The position numbers were made by a program, and so were the translations under genes. The notes beneath the pieces are model-generated. The model was not told the origin of the DNA, ran no database searches, and saw only the letters and a program-made list of their open reading frames with translations. Source: an uncultured Sphingomonas sp. (lineage in GTDB: Bacteria > Pseudomonadota > Alphaproteobacteria > Sphingomonadales > Sphingomonadaceae). Taken from it: a DNA stretch of 64,000 nt. The stretch lies in the NCBI RefSeq assembly GCF_913774285.1, contig NZ_CAJYHX010000025.1, positions 1 through 64,000 on the forward strand. Direction: 5' to 3'. Shown one piece after another: positions 12,113 to 20,526 of the stretch (its first letter is position 1; each line of letters begins with the position of its first letter).

Positions 12113-12145
12113 TTAACCTAAGCGTCAATGAAGCCGAAAGGTTAA
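12113..12145. promoter_or_regulatory. Candidate CtrA half-sites (TTAACC ... GGTTAA) in the ctrA upstream region
   Basis: cattaacctaagcgtcaatgaagccgaaaggttaattt; inverted TTAACC/GGTTAA hexamers. Confidence 0.4.
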
Positions 12146-12184
12146 TTTCTCGTAAGTCGGGCGGTTCCGCAAGCCCCGGGGAAT

Positions 12185-13255
12185 CTACGCATCGGGTTCG
12201 GACGTATCTGTCGAAACCGTGGGCCGCACGTCGATCTCCTCGCCGAGCACCTCCCGCAGATACAGGCTGCGCACCAGGGTGAAGATCACCACCAGCAGCG
12301 CAGCGGAGAAGAACAGGCCGAACAGCCCGAAGACGAATCCGATACCGATGATCGCGAACAGCGTGACGGCAGGGGGAATCGCGATCACCCGGCTCTGCAC
12401 GAACGGGGTAAGGAAATTGGTCTGGATGATTCGCACGCCGGCGAACACCAGCAGGCAGCCGATCAGCGCCCCCGATCCGCCCGTGGCGGCGAGGCCCAGC
12501 GCTGGCAGCATCGCCGCGGCAGGGCCGACATAGGGAATGAACTCGCTGAGCCCGGCCAACAGTCCCAGCGCAGCAGGCGACGGGACGCCGGCGATCCACA
12601 GCCCCACGCCCACCAACAACCCCATGCTCGTCATCAGGATCAGCTGGGTGCGCAGCCACAGCCGTAGCGTCGTGCCTACATCGGCCAGCGCGTCGGCGAC
12701 CGCATCGCGCGTGCTGCCGCGCGGAACCAGCAGCAGCAGCCCGCGCAGATACACGCCGGGATCGGCCGCCATGAACAGCGCGCCGACCAGCAGCAGCAGG
12801 GCGTTGAGGAACAGCTCGAAGGACCCCAGCGCGAAGCCGCTGGCATCGCGCGCCACCCGCGACCCGGCGAAGGCGGCCTCGGCGGCATCGTAGAGCTTGG
12901 CGGCCACCGGGCTCTCCTGCGCCCAGGCCTTGAGCCGCACGACCAGCTGCGGGATGGAGCGGACCAGCGCCTCCACCTGCGGGCCGAACTGCACCGCGAA
13001 CAGCCAGACGAGGAAGGCGATCGCGGCGATCACGGTAAGCATCGCGCTTACCACCGACCACCGCTTCGGCACGCCGACCTGCGCATAGCGGTCGGCAATA
13101 GCGCGGATCACCACCGCGCCCAGCACCGCGCCGAAGGTGAGGATCAGCAGGTCGGCGGCGCGCACCAGCGCCACCACCACCGCGCCGACGGTGAGCAGGA
13201 TCAAGACGCGGCGGATGAACCGCGCGTCGGCATCATCGGGAACGAGTCGTTTCAC
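12185..13255 (-). CDS. AI-2E family transporter (PerM-like)
   Basis: [51 protein letters not shown] motif. Confidence 0.9.
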   Translation of the reverse strand: MKRLVPDDADARFIRRVLILLTVGAVVVALVRAADLLILTFGAVLGAVVIRAIADRYAQVGVPKRWSVVSAMLTVIAAIAFLVWLFAVQFGPQVEALVRSIPQLVVRLKAWAQESPVAAKLYDAAEAAFAGSRVARDASGFALGSFELFLNALLLLVGALFMAADPGVYLRGLLLLVPRGSTRDAVADALADVGTTLRLWLRTQLILMTSMGLLVGVGLWIAGVPSPAALGLLAGLSEFIPYVGPAAAMLPALGLAATGGSGALIGCLLVFAGVRIIQTNFLTPFVQSRVIAIPPAVTLFAIIGIGFVFGLFGLFFSAALLVVIFTLVRSLYLREVLGEEIDVRPTVSTDTSEPDA

Positions 13256-14163
13256 GCGTGCCGAACGCAGATGCTGCGCAACCGCTCCGTCAGAAACTCG
13301 ATGAGCGCTTCCACCCGCACCGGCCGGCGCGATCCGGGCGGCGTGACGAGGTGGAGGCCCACCGATCCCGCCACCCAGTCGGTGAGCACGGCCTCCAGCC
13401 GCCCCGCGGCGATCTCGGCATCGACCAGAAAGCCCGGCAAGCGCGCCACGCCAAGTCCCGCGCGCAGCGCCGGCAGCATCGCCTCGCCATTATCGGTGCG
13501 CAGCGGCCCGTCGACGCGGACCGCCGCCTCCTCGCCGCCGGCCTTGCGGAAACGCCACACGCCCGGCGTCGCGGTGTTGGTATAGACGAAACAGGCATGG
13601 CGGGCGAGATCGGCCGGGTGCTGCGGCCGCCCGGTACGGTCGAAATAGCCTGGTGCCGCAACGACATGGATCTCCACCGGCCCCAGCCGGCGGGCGCGCA
13701 GCGAGCTGTCCGGCAGCTCGGCGATGCGCAACGCCACGTCGATCCCCTCGCCGACAATGTCGATAAAGGCATCGGAGAGCGTCAGCTCCACCTTGATCTG
13801 CGGGTGGGCAACCATGAATTCGGCGATGAGGCCGGACAGGTGCCGCGCCCCGAAGGTAAGCGGCGCGGCAAGGCGCACCACCCCGGACGGCGCACTCGCA
13901 CTCTCGAACGCCGCCTCCTCGGCGGACTGGCCGTCCTCCAGGATACGCTGGGCATGCTCGGCGAGCTGCTGGCCGCTGTCGGTAAGCGTCAGCCGGCGCG
14001 AGGTGCGGTGAAACAGCGCGGTGCCCAGCCGCTCTTCCAGCCGGGTGATCGCCTTGGATACGGTCGCCTTGGAGACGCCCAGCGCCAGCGCCGCGCCGCT
14101 GAACGAACGGTGCTCCACCACGCTGGCGAACACCGCCCAAGCCTCGAAATCCGGTAGCTTCAT
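13252..14163 (-). CDS. LysR family transcriptional regulator
   Basis: MKLPDFEAWAVFASVVEHRSFSGAALALGVSKATVSKAITRLEERLGTALFHRTSRRLTLTDSG. Confidence 0.95.
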   Translation of the reverse strand: MKLPDFEAWAVFASVVEHRSFSGAALALGVSKATVSKAITRLEERLGTALFHRTSRRLTLTDSGQQLAEHAQRILEDGQSAEEAAFESASAPSGVVRLAAPLTFGARHLSGLIAEFMVAHPQIKVELTLSDAFIDIVGEGIDVALRIAELPDSSLRARRLGPVEIHVVAAPGYFDRTGRPQHPADLARHACFVYTNTATPGVWRFRKAGGEEAAVRVDGPLRTDNGEAMLPALRAGLGVARLPGFLVDAEIAAGRLEAVLTDWVAGSVGLHLVTPPGSRRPVRVEALIEFLTERLRSICVRHA

Positions 14164-14197
14164 CCCCGCCCCTCCTGCTTGGCCGAAGCCATATCAC

Positions 14198-14212
14198 GAA
14201 ACGATCAGTTTC
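14198..14212. promoter_or_regulatory. Perfect inverted repeat GAAAC-GATCA-GTTTC in the lysR/pirin divergent region
   Basis: cacGAAACgatcaGTTTCcaacgtttccg. Confidence 0.45.
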
Positions 14213-14276
14213 CAACGTTTCCGTTTACGCGCCGATGCCCATGCCTATCTTGGCGACAACAGATGGGAGATCAGCG

Positions 14277-14975
14277 ATGATCGACAAACGCAGTTTCGAA
14301 AGCCTGGGCGGCGCCGATCATGGCTGGCTCAAGGCCAAGCATCACTTCAGTTTCGCCGACTATTACGACCCTTCCCGCATGGGCTGGGGCGCGCTTCGGG
14401 TATGGAACGACGACGAGATCGCCCCCAATTCGGGCTTCCCGCCGCACCCGCACCAGAACATGGAAATCATCACCTATGTCCGCTCGGGTGCGATCACCCA
14501 CCAGGACTCGATGGGCAACCAGGGACGCACCGAGGCGGGCGACGTGCAGGTGATGAGCGCCGGCACCGGGGTGCGCCACGCGGAATATAATCTCGAGCCG
14601 GAGATTACCCGGATCTTCCAGATCTGGATCCTCCCCCGCGAGGCCGGCGGCCAGCCGAGCTGGGGCGCCAAGCCCTTCCCAAAGGGCGATCGCTCGGGCC
14701 GGTTCGTCACGCTGGCATCCGGTTTCGCCGATGACAAGGACGCGCTGCCGATCCGCGCCAATGCCCGCGTGCTGGGCGCCACGCTGAAGGCCGGCGAGAG
14801 CGTCACCCACAGTGTGGGCGAAGGTCGCCATGCCTATCTGGTGCCGGCAGCCGGTGCGATCACCGTTGACGGAGACGCGGTGAACGCCCGTGACGGCGCG
14901 GCGCTTTCGGGCGGCCGGACCGTTACCATCACCGCCGTTCAAGACGCCGAGATCGTTCTCGTCGATTCCGAATAA
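14277..14975 (+). CDS. Pirin family protein (YhaK-like)
   Basis: GADHGWLKAKHHFSFADYYDPSRMGWGALRVWNDDEIAPNSGFPPHPHQNMEIITYV. Confidence 0.95.
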   Translation: MIDKRSFESLGGADHGWLKAKHHFSFADYYDPSRMGWGALRVWNDDEIAPNSGFPPHPHQNMEIITYVRSGAITHQDSMGNQGRTEAGDVQVMSAGTGVRHAEYNLEPEITRIFQIWILPREAGGQPSWGAKPFPKGDRSGRFVTLASGFADDKDALPIRANARVLGATLKAGESVTHSVGEGRHAYLVPAAGAITVDGDAVNARDGAALSGGRTVTITAVQDAEIVLVDSE

Positions 14976-15023
14976 GCGGGCGTTTGCGCCCGGTCCTTTC
15001 CACCCGCACAGGGAGTTTCTGCC

Positions 15024-15626
15024 ATGACCAAGATTCTCGTTCTCTATTATTCCTCCTACGGCCACCTCGCGAAGATGGCCGATGCCGTCGCCGAGGGTGC
15101 GCGCAACGCCGGTGCCGAAGTGGACGTGCGCCGCGTCGCCGAGACCGCGCCGGCCGACGTCGCGCAGGCAGCCGGCTTCCGCGTTGACGAGAGCCACCCG
15201 CTGTTCGACGATCCCAACCAGCTCGCCCAGTATGATGGCATTATCGTCGGCTCGCCCACCCGCTTCGGCCGCATGGCCAGCCAGATGGCCGCGTTCTGGG
15301 ACAAGGCCGGCGGCGTGTGGTTCCAGGGCCAGCTGAACGGCAAGGTCGGCGCGGCCTTCACCTCGACCGCCTCGCAGCATGGCGGCCAGGAAACCACCCT
15401 GTTCTCGATCCTCACCAACCTGATCCATTTCGGCATGACCATCGTCGGCCTCGACTATGGCTTCCAGGGCCAGATGGGCGTGGACGAAGTGAAGGGCGGC
15501 ACCCCCTATGGCGCCAGCACCCTCGCGGACGGCGACGGCAGCCGCCAGCCGAGCACGGCCGATCTCGACGGTGCCCGCTATCTCGGCGCCCGTGTCGCCA
15601 ACACCGCGACCAAGCTGAAGGCGTAA
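15024..15626 (+). CDS. wrbA: NAD(P)H:quinone oxidoreductase WrbA
   Basis: [49 protein letters not shown]. Confidence 0.96.
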   Translation: MTKILVLYYSSYGHLAKMADAVAEGARNAGAEVDVRRVAETAPADVAQAAGFRVDESHPLFDDPNQLAQYDGIIVGSPTRFGRMASQMAAFWDKAGGVWFQGQLNGKVGAAFTSTASQHGGQETTLFSILTNLIHFGMTIVGLDYGFQGQMGVDEVKGGTPYGASTLADGDGSRQPSTADLDGARYLGARVANTATKLKA

Positions 15627-15670
15627 CCCCCCGAAGCGCGCGCCCGTAGCGTATCGCGCCGCGCACAACG

Positions 15671-15706
15671 ACGGCCGGAGCTCCCCCTGCTCCGGCCGTT
15701 TTCGTT
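15671..15706 (+). terminator. Intrinsic terminator after wrbA
   Basis: ACGGCCGGAGC-tccccct-GCTCCGGCCGT followed by TTTCGTTT. Confidence 0.85.
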
Positions 15707-15747
15707 TCGGGGCTCGCGAATTGCGCGCCGATCGCTATATCCCGCGC

Positions 15748-16407
15748 ATGTTCAAGGACCGGGTACTCTTCATCGACGGCGAAGCGCTGATCATCGACAA
15801 GCCGGCGGGCCTCCCCGTCGATCGCCCGCGCGACCGCAGCGAGAGCCTGGAGGATCTGCTCGAGCAGTTGACCTTCGGCTTCGAGCGCCTGCCCGTCCCC
15901 GTCCACCGCCTCGACCGCGACACCAGCGGCTGCCTGTTGCTCGCCCGCAATCCCAAGGCGATGAAGCGCTTCGGCCAGGCGTTCGAGGCCGGACAGGTGA
16001 CCAAGCGCTATGTCGCGGTCCTCGACGGCGTGCCCGAGCAGGAAAGCGGCGAAATCGACCTGCCGCTCGGCAAGGTCTCCAGCATCGAAGAGGGTTGGCG
16101 GATGACCCACGACCCCAAGGGCAAGAGCGCGCGCACCCGCTGGAAGCGGATGGAGGTCCATGACGGCCGCGCGCTCGTTGCCTTCTATCCCGAGACAGGC
16201 CGCACCCACCAGATCCGCGTCCATGCGCTGGAAGGCATCGGCATCCCGATTGTCGGCGATCCCGTCTATGGCCGCGGCGGCCCGGCGATGATGCTCCACG
16301 CCCAGTCGATCACCGTGCCCCGCCCCGGCAAGCCCGACGTGCACGGTGACGCGCCGCTGCCCGCGCGCTTCCACCATATCGGCTTCGGCCGACCGGCCCA
16401 TGGCTGA
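15748..16407 (+). CDS. RluA family pseudouridine synthase
   Basis: VPVHRLDRDTSGCLLLARNPKA catalytic motif; GRTHQIRVHALEGIGIPIVGDPVYG. Confidence 0.93.
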   Translation: MFKDRVLFIDGEALIIDKPAGLPVDRPRDRSESLEDLLEQLTFGFERLPVPVHRLDRDTSGCLLLARNPKAMKRFGQAFEAGQVTKRYVAVLDGVPEQESGEIDLPLGKVSSIEEGWRMTHDPKGKSARTRWKRMEVHDGRALVAFYPETGRTHQIRVHALEGIGIPIVGDPVYGRGGPAMMLHAQSITVPRPGKPDVHGDAPLPARFHHIGFGRPAHG

Positions 16408-16801
16408 GATCCCCGACGCGGCGATCCTCGAGGAGAAGTTCCTCGCCGCGACGGGACCCGGCGGGCAGAACGTCAACAAGGTGGCAACCGCGGTGCAGCT
16501 GCGGGTGGACGTTTTTCGGCTGGGCCTGTCGCCCTATGCCTATGAACGACTGAAGGAACTCGCCGGCACGCGAATGACCTCGGCCGGCGAGCTGCTGATC
16601 ACCGCGCGGCAATATCGGACCCAGGACGCCAACCGCACCGACGCCCGCCAGCGCCTGTCCGACCTGATCGACAAGGCGCATGAGCGGCAGGCGAAGCGGA
16701 TCAAGACCAAGCCTAGCAAAGCGGCGAAGGCACGGCGGGTGGATGCGAAGAAGGGCCGATCGGCGGTGAAAGCGGGGCGGGGCAAGGTCAGCTTCGACTA
16801 G
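16400..16801 (+). CDS. arfB: Alternative ribosome-rescue factor ArfB (YaeJ-like)
   Basis: ATGPGGQNVNKVATAVQLRVD GGQ motif with basic C-terminal tail; overlaps the upstream gene by 8 nt. Confidence 0.92.
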   Translation: MAEIPDAAILEEKFLAATGPGGQNVNKVATAVQLRVDVFRLGLSPYAYERLKELAGTRMTSAGELLITARQYRTQDANRTDARQRLSDLIDKAHERQAKRIKTKPSKAAKARRVDAKKGRSAVKAGRGKVSFD

Positions 16802-16814
16802 CTGGGAAAGCGTA

Positions 16815-16945
16815 TCCGCCCCCACCAGGGCGAGGTGGCACGCGCAGCGGGTCGGAGGGGGAGGAAGCACGCCGGTCGAGAGGTTCTGGCACCCTCCCCT
16901 CCGTCGCCTTCGGCGCCACCTCCCCCTGGCGGGGAGGATATGGCT
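16815..16945. repeat. REP-like GC-rich inverted palindrome pair between arfB and msrC
   Basis: ccgcccccaccagggcgaggtgg ... cgccacctccccctggcggggagga. Confidence 0.5.
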
Positions 16946-17008
16946 TCGGAGCGGCGGCGAAACCAAGTCCCCCTCGCACCGCACCCCACAATCCCCTACA
17001 TCGCGCGC

Positions 17009-17491
17009 ATGTATAGCTTCGACATCACCGCCGATTCCAAGGCCGAGCTCTATCGCGACCTTGCCGCTGCCCTCGATTCGCTGACCGCCGAGGAGCCCGA
17101 TCCAATCGCCAACATGGCGAACGTCTCCGCGCTGATCGGCCAGTATCTGCCCGATCTCAACTGGTCCGGCTTCTACCGCAACCTGAACGACGAGCTGGTG
17201 CTGGGGCCGTTCCAGGGCAAGGCGGCGTGCATCCGGATTCCCTTCGGCAAGGGCGTGTGCGGCGCGGCCGCCGCGACTCGCGAAACGCAGCTTGTCGAGG
17301 ACGTCCATGCCTTTCCGGGCCATATCGCCTGCGATGCGGCCAGCCGCTCGGAGCTGGTGGTACCAATCGTCCACCAGGGCGAACTGCTCGGCGTCCTCGA
17401 CCTCGACAGCCCCCTGCCCGCCCGCTTCGACGCCGGCGATGCCGCAGGCTGCGAGGCACTGATGCGGATCCTCGCACCGCGCATCGCCTGA
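17009..17491 (+). CDS. msrC: Free methionine-(R)-sulfoxide reductase (GAF domain)
   Basis: MANVSALIGQYLPDLNWSGFYRN, KAACIRIPFGKGVCGAAAATRETQLVEDVHAFPGHIACDAASRSELVVPI with conserved Cys residues. Confidence 0.92.
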   Translation: MYSFDITADSKAELYRDLAAALDSLTAEEPDPIANMANVSALIGQYLPDLNWSGFYRNLNDELVLGPFQGKAACIRIPFGKGVCGAAAATRETQLVEDVHAFPGHIACDAASRSELVVPIVHQGELLGVLDLDSPLPARFDAGDAAGCEALMRILAPRIA

Positions 17492-17641
17492 CCGGAGCAT
17501 CCCACACTGCCGTGGAACGGATTCGCCAAACCTGTTGCGGTTCGGCGACACTCGTTTTTGCGTCCTGAAAACAGGGATTTGCGCGAGGCTCCGGCATACC
17601 ATCAGGCAAAGAGGTAATACCAACATTTGTTTTTGTATTGA

Positions 17642-17677
17642 ATTGGCCTTGACACGATAGGACCGATACCGGCCAAT
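17642..17677. promoter_or_regulatory. Inverted repeat ATTGGCC...GGCCAAT overlapping TTGACA, upstream of TonB receptor
   Basis: attggccttgacacgataggaccgataccggccaat; nearby GGTAATACC at 17613-17621. Confidence 0.35.
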
Positions 17678-17769
17678 ACCCCTGTCGCAGCCCAGAAAAA
17701 CATAAAATGCCTCAGGAGGGCATCGGGCGCGGCATTGAACAATGGGTTCAACCACTTGGGGGGTATGAA

Positions 17770-20478
17770 ATGCCGAAACTACATCGCCTTGGCCTGCCTG
17801 CGCAAAGGATTGCCAAGAGCATTCTCCTCGCTTCGGGCGGAATCGCCGCACTGGGTCTGGCCACTGTAGCCCAGGCGCAGACCGAAGCTCCCGTCGCCGG
17901 TCAGGATGACGACGAAATCGTCGTCAACGGCATCCGCGCCTCGATCGACAACGCCATCGACGCCAAGCGCAAGGATACGCGCGTCACCGACGGCATCTCC
18001 GCCGAAGACCTCGGCAAGTTCCCCAGCGAGAACATCACCGAAGCAATCCAGCGCATCTCGGGCGTGCAAATGTCCAACATCAACGGCCGCGGCGCGACGA
18101 TCAGCATTCGCGGCCTTGGTCCGCAGTACGCGATGACCACGGTGAACGGTCAGACCTTCAAGAGCGCCGACTTCACTGACGGCTTCCGCTACGACATCAT
18201 CCAGACCGAGCTCGCCAATGCGATCCAGGTAATCAAGTCGCCGACGGCGGACATGGATGCCGGCGGCCTTTCGGGCACGGTCAACATCCAGACCACGATG
18301 CCGCTCGACTACAAAGACCGCCAGCTGGTCCTGTCGGTCAAGGGCCAGAACTCCGAATATGCCGGCGGCAGGATCACGCCGAAGATCAGCGGCAGCTATG
18401 TCGACCAGTTCGCCGACGGCAAGCTCGGCGTCTACGTCAATCTCGGCTACCAGAAGCTGAAAGACCGCGCCGACTATTTCTGGATGGACCGCTGGGCGAC
18501 CCAGACCATCGCTGGCGCAAGCACCTTCGTGCCCCGCCGCCCGCGCTATCGCCGCATTGACCGCGATACCGAACGGCTGATGGGCAGCGGCGGCGTGCAG
18601 TGGAAGCCCACCGACCGTATCGAGATCGACGCGAGCGCGATCTACGCCAAGGACATCACCGACTACGACGTGAACCAGCAGGTGTTCCTGTTCAACACCG
18701 CGCGGATTGCGGCGAGCAACGTCGTCAACGGCGTCGCCACCAAGGCGACCGCGACCAACTTCACCATGGAGAACAATCGCCAGCACGAGGACCGCAACCT
18801 CGTCAGCCAGGGCTACACCCTGTCGGGCAAGTGGACGGGCGACGATGGCTGGTCGGGCCGCACGGTGTTCAACTACACCAGGGGCAGCACCTATCAGCGC
18901 GAAGCCGCTGCGATCCTGGGGGTGAACATCCCCACCGCGACGATCGACTTCTCCAACCCCGATTCGGTGAAGTACAGCGTCGGCACCGACCTTTCGAGCA
19001 CCGCGCTCTATGCGCCGGCGACGCTGACCCGGAACGAATATCCGAACGGCGCCACCCGCGAGATGGCATCGAGCGAGACCTCGGGCCAGGCCGATCTGTA
19101 CAAGGAGGTCGCGCTCGGGCCGATCACCAAGTTCAGCGTCGGCGCCAAGTACCGGCACGAGATCTTCAGCCGCAACGTCAGCCGCCACGACATGATCGCG
19201 CTGGCCAACCAGCCGGCGCCGGCCAGCCCGATCTTCCCGAAGATGGCAACCACCAACTACGCGGTTTCGGGCTTCCTCAACGGCGATTCGGGCATCCCCG
19301 GCGCCTGGATCGGCCCGGATCTCGGCGCCTATGACAAGGCGCTGTCGGCGGCCGGCATCACCGTGCCGGACATCTTCGCGCCCGAGGCCAGCTATCATGT
19401 CGATCGGTTCATGCCGTCTGCCTATGCGATGGCGGACATCGACACGCAGCTCGGCGGCATGACGCTGCGCGGCAATCTCGGCGTGCGCTACGAGCACACC
19501 AAGCAGAAGGTGCAGGGCAACATCACCGCGCCGCGCACCGACGGCTATACCGAAGTGCAGCGCAAGGTCGGCGACTATGCCATCGAGCAGAGCTACGACA
19601 ATGTGCTGCCGAGCCTGAACCTGGTGCTGGAGCCGACCCGCACGGTGCAGGTCCGCTTCGCCGCGGCCAAGGTGCTGGTGCGCCCGATCATGGATTCGAA
19701 CACGTCCATGGCGCAGACCACCAGCAGCTCGCCCAACACCTTCCCGGCGAACACGAGCACGATCACCGTGGATCTCGGCCAGGCAGGCCTAAAGCCGCTG
19801 ACCGCGAACCAGCTCGATCTGGGCGTGGAATGGTATCCCACCCGCTCGAGCACGATCGCGCTCAACGGCTTCTACAAGTGGATCAAGAACGGCACCTTCT
19901 CGCGGCTGATCTGCCCGACCTCGTTCAACGGCACGGCGCTCAGCACCGCGGGCAATGACTGCGTCGACGCCAAGGGCAACATCTACGACATCACCCAGAC
20001 GCTCAACGATCCCAGCACGATCCGCGTGAAGGGCTTCGAGGTAAGCTGGAATCAGTCGTTCGATCGCATCCTGCCGTTGGACGGCTTCGGCCTCCTCGCC
20101 AACTTCACGCGGGTCTATCCGCAGAAGGTGGCGATCGGCACCGGCTACACGATCCGCAACCTGTCGAAGGTGACGTGGAACGTCTCGCCCTATTGGGAGA
20201 ACGCGCATTTCAACATCCGTCTCTCAGTGAACCACCGCAGCAGCTATGAGCAGAACAGCGCCGACAGCTTCTTCGCCCGCGAAGGCCATGTCGTGAAGGG
20301 GCGCACCCAGTTCGATCTGAGCGGCGGCTATTCGCCGAACAGCTGGCTCAGCTTCGCGGCCGGGGTGATCAACCTCAACAACAGCCGTGAACAGGCCTAT
20401 TTCCGCGATCCGGCGGTGTGGCAGGAGAGCAGCTTCTACGGCCGCAGCTTCTATCTGTCGGCCACGCTGAAGATGTAA
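17770..20478 (+). CDS. TonB-dependent receptor
   Basis: DEIVVNGIRASIDNAIDAKRKDTRVTDGISAEDLGKFPSENITEAIQRISGVQMS plug and C-terminal FYGRSFYLSATLKM. Confidence 0.95.
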   Translation: MPKLHRLGLPAQRIAKSILLASGGIAALGLATVAQAQTEAPVAGQDDDEIVVNGIRASIDNAIDAKRKDTRVTDGISAEDLGKFPSENITEAIQRISGVQMSNINGRGATISIRGLGPQYAMTTVNGQTFKSADFTDGFRYDIIQTELANAIQVIKSPTADMDAGGLSGTVNIQTTMPLDYKDRQLVLSVKGQNSEYAGGRITPKISGSYVDQFADGKLGVYVNLGYQKLKDRADYFWMDRWATQTIAGASTFVPRRPRYRRIDRDTERLMGSGGVQWKPTDRIEIDASAIYAKDITDYDVNQQVFLFNTARIAASNVVNGVATKATATNFTMENNRQHEDRNLVSQGYTLSGKWTGDDGWSGRTVFNYTRGSTYQREAAAILGVNIPTATIDFSNPDSVKYSVGTDLSSTALYAPATLTRNEYPNGATREMASSETSGQADLYKEVALGPITKFSVGAKYRHEIFSRNVSRHDMIALANQPAPASPIFPKMATTNYAVSGFLNGDSGIPGAWIGPDLGAYDKALSAAGITVPDIFAPEASYHVDRFMPSAYAMADIDTQLGGMTLRGNLGVRYEHTKQKVQGNITAPRTDGYTEVQRKVGDYAIEQSYDNVLPSLNLVLEPTRTVQVRFAAAKVLVRPIMDSNTSMAQTTSSSPNTFPANTSTITVDLGQAGLKPLTANQLDLGVEWYPTRSSTIALNGFYKWIKNGTFSRLICPTSFNGTALSTAGNDCVDAKGNIYDITQTLNDPSTIRVKGFEVSWNQSFDRILPLDGFGLLANFTRVYPQKVAIGTGYTIRNLSKVTWNVSPYWENAHFNIRLSVNHRSSYEQNSADSFFAREGHVVKGRTQFDLSGGYSPNSWLSFAAGVINLNNSREQAYFRDPAVWQESSFYGRSFYLSATLKM

Positions 20479-20486
20479 GACCAATC

Positions 20487-20515
20487 GGGGGCGACGCTGT
20501 CACGGCGGCGCCCCC
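20487..20515 (+). other. Intercistronic hairpin between TonB receptor and GH89 genes
   Basis: GGGGGCGacgctgtcacggcggCGCCCCC without a strong T tract. Confidence 0.5.
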
Positions 20516-20526
20516 AAATCGTTTCG

